From positions 62,001 through 126,000 of the forward strand of contig NZ_VCHA01000005.1 of assembly GCF_016597815.1 (NCBI RefSeq): DNA of 64,000 bases, in the 5' to 3' direction. The notes beneath the pieces are model-generated. The model was not told the origin of the DNA, searched no databases, and was given only the letters and a program-made list of their open reading frames with translations. The stretch is from Marinobacter sp. DY40_1A1. Lineage in GTDB: Bacteria; Pseudomonadota; Gammaproteobacteria; Pseudomonadales; Oleiphilaceae. Within the stretch, counting starts at the first letter, position 1. Every line of letters begins with the position of its first letter. Positions 19,833 to 27,502 of this stretch are shown in pieces. A program made the position numbers and the translations under genes.

Positions 19833-21071
19833 ATGGCTCTGTTTGTTCAGAAATTTGGTGGCACCTCGGTGGGTACAACCGAGCGCATAGAGGCAGTGGC
19901 TGAAAAAGTAATTGGCTTCCGCAACGCGGGGCATGACGTGGTTGTTGTAGTTTCTGCCATGAGCGGCGAAACCAACCGGTTAATTGGGTTGGCCAGCGAT
20001 ATTATGGAAGATCCTGAGCCTCGTGAAATGGATGTGCTGATTTCTACGGGGGAGCAGGTAACCATGTCACTTCTCTCCATGGCGCTGCAAAAGCGAGGCT
20101 TTGATGCTCGCTCTTATACAGGTTCGCAGGTCCGTATTCTGACGGACAGCATGCACACCAAGGCCCGCATAAAACAGATCGACGAGCAGCGTATACGCGC
20201 AGATCTGGACGCGGGCCGTGTTGTAGTTGTTGCCGGGTTCCAGGGTGTTGATGAAGAAGGCAATATAACTACCTTGGGCAGAGGTGGGTCAGATACCACT
20301 GCGGTGGCTCTGGCGGCTACTCTGAAGGCGGATGAGTGTCAGATTTATACCGATGTGGATGGCGTTTATACAACGGACCCACGAGTGGTAGACAGCGCCC
20401 GTCGGCTGAAACAGATTACATTTGAAGAAATGATGGAAATGGCGAGCCTGGGATCCAAGGTTCTCCAGATTCGCGCTGTAGAATTTGCAGGGAAATACAA
20501 CGTTCCGTTAAGGGTTCTTTCCAGCTTCGAGGAAGGTGAAGGCACCCTGATTACTTTTGAGGATAATAACGCCATGGAACAACCGGTCGTCTCCGGCATC
20601 GCTTTTAATCGTGATGAAGCCAAAGTCACTATCTCTGGAGTGCCTGATACCCCGGGCAGTGCGCTGCGTATTCTGAAGCCGGTAAGCGAAGCCAATATTG
20701 GCGTGGACATGATTGTTCAAAACGTTGGCGAGGATAACCGCACAGCTTTCACGTTTACCGTTCATCGCAATGATTTCAAGCGTGCTAAAGACGTCCTTCA
20801 GCGTGTGTCGGATGAATTGGGTGCCCGTGGTGTCAGCGGCGATACCAAGATCGCGAAGGTCAGTATTGTTGGTGTTGGCATGCGTTCCCATGCAGGTGTA
20901 GCAACTCAAATGTTTGAGGCACTGTCGAATGAAGGGATCAATATTCAGATGATCTCCACATCGGAAATCAAGATTTCTGTTGTGATTGATGAGAAATACC
21001 TTGAGCTTGCTGTGCGTGCGCTTCACAGTGCGTTTGAGTTGGATAAGCCTGGGGTGGAAGAAACCCTATAA
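19833..21071 (+). CDS. lysC: Aspartate kinase (monofunctional, two ACT domains)
   Basis: Phosphorylates aspartate, the first step toward lysine, threonine, methionine and diaminopimelate. 412 residues from the ATG at 19833 with GGAAAGA upstream; the longer TTG/ATG-type extension at 19776 adds unrelated residues. The amino-acid kinase domain starts with LFVQKFGGTSVG and contains TLGRGGSDTTAVALAA and the regulatory YTDVDGVYTTDPR; the C-terminal third carries two ACT domains (ISGVPDTPGSALRI; VGVGMRSHAGVATQMF; IQMISTSEIKISVV) for feedback control. The alaS-lysC-csrA order is familiar in pseudomonads and relatives. Confidence 0.96.
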   Translation: MALFVQKFGGTSVGTTERIEAVAEKVIGFRNAGHDVVVVVSAMSGETNRLIGLASDIMEDPEPREMDVLISTGEQVTMSLLSMALQKRGFDARSYTGSQVRILTDSMHTKARIKQIDEQRIRADLDAGRVVVVAGFQGVDEEGNITTLGRGGSDTTAVALAATLKADECQIYTDVDGVYTTDPRVVDSARRLKQITFEEMMEMASLGSKVLQIRAVEFAGKYNVPLRVLSSFEEGEGTLITFEDNNAMEQPVVSGIAFNRDEAKVTISGVPDTPGSALRILKPVSEANIGVDMIVQNVGEDNRTAFTFTVHRNDFKRAKDVLQRVSDELGARGVSGDTKIAKVSIVGVGMRSHAGVATQMFEALSNEGINIQMISTSEIKISVVIDEKYLELAVRALHSAFELDKPGVEETL

Positions 21072-21218
21072 AAGAGATTCATTTTCTGACCTTGTGCTCG
21101 CGTGTGTCCGTATAAGGGAATGTGCGTCTTATGGTTAGCCCGTGTTCTCACTATAAAAGTCGAACTAACTAAAACATTACTTGTCGGAACAGGTAGCTCA
21201 GGATAGGGAGTAAAGGAT

Positions 21219-21416
21219 ATGTTGATTTTAACTCGCCGTGTTGGCGAAACATTAATGGTTGGTGATGATGTCACCGTTACTGTGCTTGGGGTTAAAGGAA
21301 ATCAGGTGCGGATTGGTGTAAATGCCCCGAAGGAAGTTGCTGTGCACCGTGAAGAAATCTATCAGCGTATTCAGTCCGAAAAGGGCGTGGATGAGCCGGA
21401 GCCGGGCAATAGCTGA
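21219..21416 (+). CDS. csrA: CsrA/RsmA carbon storage regulator
   Basis: Small homodimeric RNA-binding protein that controls translation and stability of mRNAs by binding GGA in leader hairpins. 65 residues; the first 48 ([17 protein letters not shown] onward, through [19 protein letters not shown]) are essentially canonical, with RNA-contact residues near the N-terminus and Arg44-equivalent in VHREE. The short acidic C-tail (DEPEPGNS) is variable in the family. AAAGGAT lies just before the ATG and a strong terminator follows. The 147-base gap behind lysC suggests its own promoter. Confidence 0.97.
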   Translation: MLILTRRVGETLMVGDDVTVTVLGVKGNQVRIGVNAPKEVAVHREEIYQRIQSEKGVDEPEPGNS

Positions 21417-21428
21417 GAAGTAAAAAGA

Positions 21429-21460
21429 AGCCGTCAGGGCTAAATTCTGACGGCTTTTTC
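21429..21460 (+). terminator. Rho-independent terminator of csrA
   Basis: AGCCGTCAG (21429-21437) pairs with CTGACGGCT (21447-21455), 9-base loop, followed by a run of T. Confidence 0.92.
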
Positions 21461-21544
21461 ATTTTCGGGTAAAACAAGGTTTAAAAAAGTCTTGTCAAGC
21501 CTATGAAAACAGAAAAATTATGGTAGTATACGCCCCGTTCTGAA

Positions 21545-21636
<92 letters not shown>

Positions 21637-21699
21637 TTCTTTTTATAAGAAAAGCGGAACAGGTTGAAGTTGCATTCAACCAACTAAAGTGATCAATGC

Positions 21700-21776
21700 G
21701 CGGCTGTAGCTCAGCTGGATAGAGTACTCGGCTACGAACCGAGCGGTCGGAGGTTCGAATCCTCCCAGCCGCGCCA
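21700..21776 (+). tRNA. tRNA-Arg (anticodon ACG), copy 1
   Basis: 77 bases with encoded CCA. Acceptor GCGGCTG pairs with CAGCCGC; the anticodon loop CTACGAA gives ACG at 21734-21736 (A34 normally edited to inosine); T-arm GGAGGTTCGAATCCTCC. Identical to copy 2. Confidence 0.97.
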
Positions 21777-21835
21777 CTTAACAGAATGATGATGAATGAA
21801 CCCGGCTTTAGAGTCAGGCTCATAAGTCAGACAGG

Positions 21836-21948
21836 ATTTGAACCGAAAAGAGGTTCGACCGAAGCACACGCAGTGTGCTGAGGAACGTCAGAGCGAAGCG
21901 ACGGCGGCCCCGAAGGGGTGAGGGCCAAAGGCCCGAATAATCCTCCCA
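21836..21948 (+). repeat. Hairpin-rich tRNA-associated element, copy 1
   Basis: About 113 bases made of consecutive hairpins: GAACC/GGTTC; a 7-bp AGCACAC/GTGTGCT with triloop (21863-21879); CCCC-gaa-GGGG; and GGGCC-aaa-GGCCC. It ends in AATCCTCCCA, the same bases as the tRNA-Arg T-arm 3' strand. A second copy follows at 22134 with a different but again fully paired 7-bp stem. It lies between the two tRNA-Arg genes. I see no credible protein-coding frame. Confidence 0.75.
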
Positions 21949-21986
21949 TTGGCTCATACCCATCCGGGCAGGATAGAAAGTTATTG

Positions 21987-22063
21987 GCGGCTGTAGCTCA
22001 GCTGGATAGAGTACTCGGCTACGAACCGAGCGGTCGGAGGTTCGAATCCTCCCAGCCGCGCCA
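21987..22063 (+). tRNA. tRNA-Arg (anticodon ACG), copy 2
   Basis: Same 77-base sequence as the gene at 21700, anticodon ACG at 22021-22023, encoded CCA. Its 3' end and the following terminator are duplicated 189 bases downstream. Confidence 0.97.
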
Positions 22064-22116
22064 TATTAAAATCAAAGCGCCTCAGTTTGTGTACCACACA
22101 GCCTGAGGCGTTTTGC
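22045..22116 (+). repeat. 72-bp direct repeat, copy 1 (tRNA-Arg 3' end plus terminator)
   Basis: Starts in the tRNA-Arg T-loop (AATCCTCCCAGCCGCG) and runs through the terminator to TTTTGC. An exact copy lies at 22234-22305. Confidence 0.9.
22078..22114 (+). terminator. Terminator of the tRNA-Arg genes
   Basis: CGCCTCAG (22078-22085) pairs with CTGAGGCG (22103-22110); an inner stem TGTGT/ACACA extends the hairpin and TTTT follows. A duplicate is at 22267-22303. Confidence 0.88.
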
Positions 22117-22133
22117 TATCTGCAGCTGGGAGA

Positions 22134-22243
22134 ATTTGAACCGAAAGAGGTTCGACCGAAACCTGCAAAGCAGGTTGAGGAACGCCAGAGCAAAGCGACG
22201 GCGGCCCGCAAGGGAAGGGCCGAAGGCCCGCCTAATCCTCCCA
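22134..22243 (+). repeat. Hairpin-rich tRNA-associated element, copy 2
   Basis: About 110 bases, alignable end to end with the copy at 21836. The second hairpin is AACCTGC-aaa-GCAGGTT (22160-22176), different in both arms from copy 1, while flanks GGTTCGACCGAA and TGAGGAACG are kept. The third loop changes from CCCC-gaa-GGGG to CCC-gcaa-GGG, again staying paired. Its 3' end joins directly into a tRNA-Arg remnant. Confidence 0.75.
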
Positions 22244-22252
22244 GCCGCGCCA
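22234..22252 (+). pseudogene. tRNA-Arg 3' remnant
   Basis: Nineteen bases identical to the last 19 of the complete tRNA-Arg genes (T-loop 3' half, acceptor strand, CCA), without any 5' part. It is followed by the duplicated terminator, so it looks like what is left of a third tRNA-Arg gene replaced from the T-loop upstream by element copy 2. Confidence 0.75.
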
Positions 22253-22305
22253 TATTAAAATCAAAGCGCCTCAGTTTGTGTACCACACAGCCTGAGGCGT
22301 TTTGC
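22234..22305 (+). repeat. 72-bp direct repeat, copy 2
   Basis: Exact copy of 22045-22116, offset 189 bases. It contains the tRNA-Arg remnant and a second terminator hairpin, which would insulate ttrB from tRNA transcription. Confidence 0.9.
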
Positions 22306-22331
22306 GTTGTGCCCCCGCAATCATTCCCACC

Positions 22332-22347
22332 TATGGGAATACCCCTA
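22332..22347 (+). promoter_or_regulatory. Imperfect palindrome upstream of the ttr promoter
   Basis: TATGGG-AATA-CCCCTA is symmetric at five of six positions per arm, centred about 33 bases upstream of the FNR-like site. It contains TACCCCT, which fits the NarL heptamer pattern TACYYMT. It may bind a LuxR-type response regulator; the regulator is not in the window. Confidence 0.3.
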
Positions 22348-22365
22348 CAGCTCAACAACTCCCAA

Positions 22366-22379
22366 TTGACCACCGTCAA
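22366..22379 (+). promoter_or_regulatory. FNR/ANR-type site of the ttr operon
   Basis: TTGAC-CACC-GTCAA is a perfect 5-4-5 palindrome differing from the FNR/ANR consensus TTGAT-N4-ATCAA by one symmetric base per arm. It is centred about 41 bases before the start point predicted by the -10 element, the class II activator position. Confidence 0.55.
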
Positions 22380-22397
22380 GTTCCTCCATTCCGCCCT

Positions 22398-22406
22398 TGC
22401 TAGACT
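22398..22406 (+). promoter_or_regulatory. Extended -10 element of the ttr promoter
   Basis: TGC followed by TAGACT (22401-22406) matches an extended -10, predicting a transcript start near 22413 and a 45-base leader before ttrB. The absence of a good -35 at the position overlapped by the FNR-like site fits an activator-dependent promoter. Confidence 0.45.
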
Positions 22407-22457
22407 TTCGTTAGTTACCTTATTAATCCGCGTCCAGTGCTAATGGATGGAGATCTC

Positions 22458-23237
22458 ATGGATAAAATTCGCCGCACTCTGTTAGGGCAGATTGCCAAAT
22501 TGACCGCTGGAGCAGCGCTTGTGCCCCTCAGCAGCATTGCCGCTGCTGGAATTAACGACCAGCCTGCGCGCCGAGAGGGAGATCCGGAGAAGCGCTATGC
22601 GATGCTGATCGATCTGAGGGCGTGCATTGGGTGCCAGGCTTGTACGGTTTCCTGCCATATTGAAAACGAGGCGCCTCTCGGTAGCTTCCGCACCATCGTC
22701 TCGCAATATGAAGTGGAGCACGAAGAAACGGGCAACACTGCCACCTTCATGCTGCCGCGCTTGTGCAATCACTGTGAAAATCCGCCGTGTGTTCCCGTGT
22801 GCCCTGTACAGGCAACCTTTCAGCGCAAGGACGGCATTGTTGTCGTCGACAACGAGGCTTGTGTGGGCTGTGCCTACTGCGTTCAGGCTTGCCCATACGA
22901 CGCCCGGTTTATCAATGAGTACACCCAAACCGCTGACAAGTGCACCTTCTGTGCTCACCGCCTGGATGTGGGTCTTCTGCCAGCGTGTGTGGAATCCTGT
23001 GTGGGCGGCGCCCGTATTATCGGCGACATACGCGACCCCAACAGCCAGATCAGCCGCATGATGAAAGAGCACTACAACGAGTTGATGGTGCTCAAGCCGG
23101 AAATGGGCACAGCCCCACACGTGTTCTATTTGGGCATGGACGAGCGGTTCGTATCCCGGCCAGACGCCAAGCCCGCAATCTGGGATGTGCGTGACCAACA
23201 AGGTGAGGAGATTGGCTATGAATTCAGCGGTCATTGA
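22458..23237 (+). CDS. ttrB: Tetrathionate reductase iron-sulfur subunit TtrB
   Basis: Periplasmic electron-transfer subunit with four [4Fe-4S] clusters passing electrons from TtrC to TtrA. From the ATG at 22458 (GGAG five bases upstream) it is 259 residues. Cysteine clusters: CIGCQACTVSC, CNHCENPPCVPVCP, CVGCAYCVQACPYDARF, and CTFCAHRL with CVESC. The stretches AMLIDLRACIGCQ and LPRLCNHC closely follow my memory of Salmonella TtrB. The N-terminal hydrophobic stretch (AGAALVPLSSIAAAG) is a likely export signal, possibly Tat-associated. ttrC starts 20 bases before its stop. Confidence 0.93.
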   Translation: MDKIRRTLLGQIAKLTAGAALVPLSSIAAAGINDQPARREGDPEKRYAMLIDLRACIGCQACTVSCHIENEAPLGSFRTIVSQYEVEHEETGNTATFMLPRLCNHCENPPCVPVCPVQATFQRKDGIVVVDNEACVGCAYCVQACPYDARFINEYTQTADKCTFCAHRLDVGLLPACVESCVGGARIIGDIRDPNSQISRMMKEHYNELMVLKPEMGTAPHVFYLGMDERFVSRPDAKPAIWDVRDQQGEEIGYEFSGH

Positions 23238-24327
23238 GGTTCTGGCACCTCGTTATGGCATTGCCTGGTACCCATGGGCAGTCCAGTACTTTTTCCTGAT
23301 TGCGATCTCATACTCGGCGCTGTTGTTGACGGTGCCGGGTTTGCTGTTCGGTAAGAAGAATTATGAGTCGCTGGCGAAAGTGGCCCTGTTGGTCACTGTG
23401 AGTTGCACTCTCGTAGGCCCTGTAGCTTTGTTGGCGGACCTGCATCAGCCGCTGCGGTTTTGGCATTTCTACGCGAACCTCACACCCTGGTCGTGGATGT
23501 CCATAGGCAGCTTGTTGCTACCCGTGTATCTCATACTGGTTGTGGCCTATGCATGGCTCGCATGGCGGCCGGCTATGCAGGTACAGGCTCAAGGGGAAGG
23601 GTGGATAGCTAAGCTCTCGGGCTGGGTCAGCTTGGGCCAGTGGTGTGCGCCTCGCTGGATGCTGGTAGTTGCGGGGCTTGGTGCGCTCGCCCTGTCTGTT
23701 GGCATCATGGTCTATACCGGTGCGGAAGTGGCGATCGTTAAAGCCCGCCCTCTCTGGAATACCCACTGGCTTCCAGTCATGTTCGTGCTGACAGGATTGG
23801 TCGCAGCGGCAGGATTGGTGATTCTGATTAACCGCCTGATGACTGGTAACGATCAGGAGGTTAACGAGCAGAGTCTTAAAGTGATCGTTGTAACCATGAT
23901 TCTCTCTGCCCTGGTCGCGGCGCTTTGGATTTCTGAAGGTATTACCGGCTTTAGCCCCTCGGTTGAGCAGGCCTTTGCATCGCTACAGAGAAACCCTGAG
24001 TGGCGCGCAGTCGCGATCTACGGCTTGTTGGTGGGTATTGCTCTTACGCTCAGTGCCATCGCTATGCTGCGGCGCCCCGGCTGGATAGGGCGCTCCTGGA
24101 TAGCAGGCTTGTTGGCCGTGCACATCGGCTGGACGTTTCGCTGGATGGTGCTGATGGAAGTGCAGACCGTGGCCAAAAACACGGCGGGCTACTACCACTA
24201 TGCCATTGAGGCTGGTTCCAGCGGGTTGATGGGCATTATCGGAACCTTCGGGCTCTGGCTGGCCGCACTGCTGATTATTGACATTCTGGTGCCCTGGAAG
24301 AAAAGCCTCCAGGCGAGCAGCCACTGA
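23218..24327 (+). CDS. ttrC: Tetrathionate reductase membrane subunit TtrC (NrfD-like)
   Basis: Polytopic membrane protein that oxidises quinol and feeds electrons to TtrB/TtrA. 369 residues from the ATG at 23218, which has AAGGTGAGGAG upstream inside ttrB. About nine hydrophobic helices; the NrfD-family segment LADLHQPLRFWHFYANLTPWS lies near residues 75-95 and ALSVGIMVYTGAEVAIVKARP in the middle, both diagnostic of this anchor family. It overlaps ttrB and precedes ttrA by 22 bases, so the order is ttrB-C-A as in Salmonella. The TtrS/TtrR two-component system is not in the window. Confidence 0.92.
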   Translation: MNSAVIEVLAPRYGIAWYPWAVQYFFLIAISYSALLLTVPGLLFGKKNYESLAKVALLVTVSCTLVGPVALLADLHQPLRFWHFYANLTPWSWMSIGSLLLPVYLILVVAYAWLAWRPAMQVQAQGEGWIAKLSGWVSLGQWCAPRWMLVVAGLGALALSVGIMVYTGAEVAIVKARPLWNTHWLPVMFVLTGLVAAAGLVILINRLMTGNDQEVNEQSLKVIVVTMILSALVAALWISEGITGFSPSVEQAFASLQRNPEWRAVAIYGLLVGIALTLSAIAMLRRPGWIGRSWIAGLLAVHIGWTFRWMVLMEVQTVAKNTAGYYHYAIEAGSSGLMGIIGTFGLWLAALLIIDILVPWKKSLQASSH

Positions 24328-24349
24328 TTCACGTCTTCGGAGCAAAATA

Positions 24350-27300
24350 ATGGACAAGAATCGTCGTAATTTCCTGAAAGGTGCAGCCGCTGCCGGCGGT
24401 GCTGCAACTTTCGCGGCGGGCTACTACGGCCCGCTGGAAAAAATGGGCAAAGGTCTGGTAAACGGTACTTCTGGTGTGGCCACAGCGGATCGGCTCCACG
24501 GCAACAGCCTGGCGCCTGAATATTCGGTTGATCCAAAAACCGGCCAGGTAACACTGAACCCGGACCAGCGCATCGCCTTTACCGTCTGCTACGGCTGCAC
24601 TACCCAGTGCGGCGTGCGGGTGCGCATCGATAACAATGAGGAAAAGGTATTGCGGGTGTCTGGTAACCCATACCACCCGTTGTCCTCTGATGAGCATCTT
24701 GATGAGCAGACCCCGGTGCTGGAAGCTTTTCAGCGAATGAGCAATTTTCAGGATCAAGGCCAGCTTAACCGTTCTACCGCCTGCGCCCGCGGTAATGCGG
24801 CCATGTCTCAGCTGACCAGCGACCAGCGTGTACTGAAGTGCCTCAAGCGCACCGGCCCCCGTGGTGGCAATCAGTGGGAGACCATTCCCTTTGAGCAGTT
24901 GCTGGACGAAATTGTGGCTGGCGGCAACCTTTTTGGAGAGGGCGAGGTTGAAGGTCTGCGCTCTATCCGCGATGTAAAAACCCCGCTGGACCCGGAAAAC
25001 CCGGAGTATGGCCCCAAGTCGAATCAGCTTCTGATGATGGAGGCAACGGATTACGGCCGGTCAGCACTTCTCAAGCGCTTCGCCTTCAACGCCTTCGGGA
25101 CTCGCAACTACGGGCATCACGGAGCCTACTGTGGTTTGGCATTCCGTATGGGTTCTGGCGCTCTGATGAATGATCTGGCGAAGAACGCTCACGTGAAGCC
25201 TGACTACGCCAACGTAAAGTTTGCCTTGTTTATCGGAACCGCGCCCAGCCAGGCGGGTAATCCGTTCAAGCGTCAGGGCCGCTTGCTGGCGCAAGCCCGT
25301 ACGACAGGCAACATGGAGTATGTACTGGTTGACCCTGCACTGACTGCGGCTGCATCCCATTCCGCCAGTGACCGTAACCGTTGGGTGTCGATCCTGCCGG
25401 GCACCGATACTGCCTTTGCCATGGCATTGATTCGCTGGATGCTGGTGAATGAAGCCTATGCCAAAGATTATCTGGAACTCCCCGGCAATATGGCGGCCAG
25501 TAAAGCAGGCGAGCCTGGCCACACCAACGCAACGCACTTGGTGATTGACGACGACAACCACCCCCGTGCCGGTTACTTCCTGCGCCTGAGTGACATCGGC
25601 CAGGCACAGGCAGGTGCCGACGATGATCACCCTGTTGTGGTGAACATGGCGGGCAACCTGGAAAGCTCTGAAGTAGCTGCGCGCGGCCAAATGTTCGTTG
25701 AGCGCACTGTGGAAACGAGCGCTGGCCCGGTAACGGTGCGTAGTTCATTGTTTAAACTACGCCAGGAGGCCATGCGATACAGTATCGAAGAATACGCAGA
25801 GTTCTGTGGCATTGAGCCTGATGTTATACGCAATCTCGCCAAGCGCTTCACAAGCTTTGGGCGTATGGCGGCAGCAGACACCCATGGTGGAATGATGTCG
25901 GGCTCTGGCTTCTATGCCTCATACAGCATCAATATGCTGAACCTGCTGGTTGGCAGCTTTAACCAGAAGGGTGGGGTGGCCAAAGGTGGCGGAAGCTTTA
26001 ATGGTGTTGGTGCTGGCCCTCGCTACAACCTTGAAGATTTCCCCGGGAAAGTCGGGCCCAAAGGCGTGTTCCTGTCGCGATCCCGGTTCCCCTATGAAAA
26101 GACCAGTGAATACAAGCGCCGGGTGGCCGCGGGTGAATCTCCATATCCGGCGACAGCTCCCTGGCGCTCATTGGCCCCGCCGGTTCTCACTGAGCACCTG
26201 CTCTCTGGTCTGGAAGGGTATCCGTACAAGATCAAAGCAATGATAGGGGTTATGGCTAACCCCATGTATGGCCAGGCCGGCTTGACCTCCTTGTTGGAAG
26301 AAAGGCTGAAGGACCCGAAGAATATTGGTTTGTATGTGGCGGTAGACGGCTTCATTAACGAGACCAACCGTTTTGCAGACTACATAGTGCCGGATTCGGT
26401 TATGTATGAGGTTTGGGGCTTTACCGGTGCCTGGAGTGGCACGCTGACCAGGATGACCACGGCTTGCTGGCCAGTTGTTGAGCCTCGGCAGGCTAAAACC
26501 GCTGCGGGTGAGCCTGTATGCATGGATAACTTCTTTATTGAGCTGGGTAAGCGCCTTGAGTTGCCGGGTTTTGGTGATAATTCCATCAAAGGGGCAGATG
26601 GCCAGATGCACGGTCTGAACCGCGCCGAGGATTTTTATCTGCGCGCGGCGGCCAATATTGCCATGGCTGGAACGCCTTTACCGGTGGCCAGTGACGAAGA
26701 CATCCACGCCAGTGGCATTGAGCCATTGCTGGGTCGAATCAAAGACACGGTAGCCGGGGATGAAGTTGGCCCTGTGGCTCACCTGTACTCCCGCGGTGGT
26801 CGTTTTGAAACCATGGAGAGCGCCTATGACAAGGATAAGCTCGGCCATGCCTGGAAGCGCCCCTTGTGCGTTTACAACGAGGCTGTGGGCACGGCAATTG
26901 ACAGCTACAGTGGAAAGCGACTGGTGGGGACACCAACGCACCATGCGCCAAGGTTCTGGGATGGCTCTCTGTTAAGAGACCACTACCCCGAGAACGAATG
27001 GCCATTGCTGGCTTTCTCGTTCAAATCGAACCTGATGAACTCCTACGCCATTGGCCTTGAGCGCCTGCGCATGATCAAGCCTTATAACCCGGTGCTTTTG
27101 CACCGCAACGATGCTGAGAAGTTCGGTGTGAGTCACGGAGATACCATCAGTATTGAAAGCCCTGGAGGCAAGGTTCTCGCGCTGGCGTTGGTGGGGGATA
27201 ACGTGCACGAAGGCGCACTCGGCATTGAGCATGGCTACGGGCATCGCGAACTGGGTGCTGCGAGCCATATCATTGATGGTGAAGAGCGCGCCGGGAATCC

Positions 27301-27451
27301 CTACCTTGCAGCGGGTGTGAACATTAACGATCTGGGCTTCTCGGACCCCACCCGCAAAGACGGCACAGCGACCTGGCTGGAAAACGTCAGCGGTGCATCT
27401 GTTCGGCAGGGATTGCCGGTACGGGTGCGTGTGGTAGAGGGTATGGCCTGA
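24350..27451 (+). CDS. ttrA: Tetrathionate reductase catalytic subunit TtrA
   Basis: Periplasmic molybdopterin enzyme reducing tetrathionate to thiosulfate; 1033 residues from the ATG at 24350. The N-terminus is a Tat signal (KNRRNFLKGAAAAGG). One [4Fe-4S] cluster is coordinated by CYGCTTQC (residues 80-87) and a fourth Cys near 145 (CARGNA). The probable molybdenum ligand is Cys261 in GAYCGLAFRMG. The middle and C-terminal regions carry typical DMSO-reductase-family guanine-dinucleotide segments (ALFIGTAPSQAGNPF; LLAFSFKSNLMNSYAIG). Thiosulfate or other sulfur oxyanion chemistry cannot be excluded, but similarity to TtrA and the gene context point to tetrathionate. Confidence 0.93.
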   Translation: MDKNRRNFLKGAAAAGGAATFAAGYYGPLEKMGKGLVNGTSGVATADRLHGNSLAPEYSVDPKTGQVTLNPDQRIAFTVCYGCTTQCGVRVRIDNNEEKVLRVSGNPYHPLSSDEHLDEQTPVLEAFQRMSNFQDQGQLNRSTACARGNAAMSQLTSDQRVLKCLKRTGPRGGNQWETIPFEQLLDEIVAGGNLFGEGEVEGLRSIRDVKTPLDPENPEYGPKSNQLLMMEATDYGRSALLKRFAFNAFGTRNYGHHGAYCGLAFRMGSGALMNDLAKNAHVKPDYANVKFALFIGTAPSQAGNPFKRQGRLLAQARTTGNMEYVLVDPALTAAASHSASDRNRWVSILPGTDTAFAMALIRWMLVNEAYAKDYLELPGNMAASKAGEPGHTNATHLVIDDDNHPRAGYFLRLSDIGQAQAGADDDHPVVVNMAGNLESSEVAARGQMFVERTVETSAGPVTVRSSLFKLRQEAMRYSIEEYAEFCGIEPDVIRNLAKRFTSFGRMAAADTHGGMMSGSGFYASYSINMLNLLVGSFNQKGGVAKGGGSFNGVGAGPRYNLEDFPGKVGPKGVFLSRSRFPYEKTSEYKRRVAAGESPYPATAPWRSLAPPVLTEHLLSGLEGYPYKIKAMIGVMANPMYGQAGLTSLLEERLKDPKNIGLYVAVDGFINETNRFADYIVPDSVMYEVWGFTGAWSGTLTRMTTACWPVVEPRQAKTAAGEPVCMDNFFIELGKRLELPGFGDNSIKGADGQMHGLNRAEDFYLRAAANIAMAGTPLPVASDEDIHASGIEPLLGRIKDTVAGDEVGPVAHLYSRGGRFETMESAYDKDKLGHAWKRPLCVYNEAVGTAIDSYSGKRLVGTPTHHAPRFWDGSLLRDHYPENEWPLLAFSFKSNLMNSYAIGLERLRMIKPYNPVLLHRNDAEKFGVSHGDTISIESPGGKVLALALVGDNVHEGALGIEHGYGHRELGAASHIIDGEERAGNPYLAAGVNINDLGFSDPTRKDGTATWLENVSGASVRQGLPVRVRVVEGMA

Positions 27452-27502
27452 TACTTGTGAGGGTAACGGCCCAGCAACGCTGGGCCAGAATCTCTGCATG
27501 GA

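Noticed and set aside
22087..22443. Possible small protein across the tRNA-linked repeat
   Set aside because: The frame runs through two terminators, a tRNA remnant and a hairpin element; repeat structure explains the sequence better.
22045..27451. ttr operon as a genomic island bounded by tRNA attachment repeats
   Set aside because: Both copies of the 72-bp repeat lie upstream of ttr within 261 bp; none flanks the far side, and no integrase is present.
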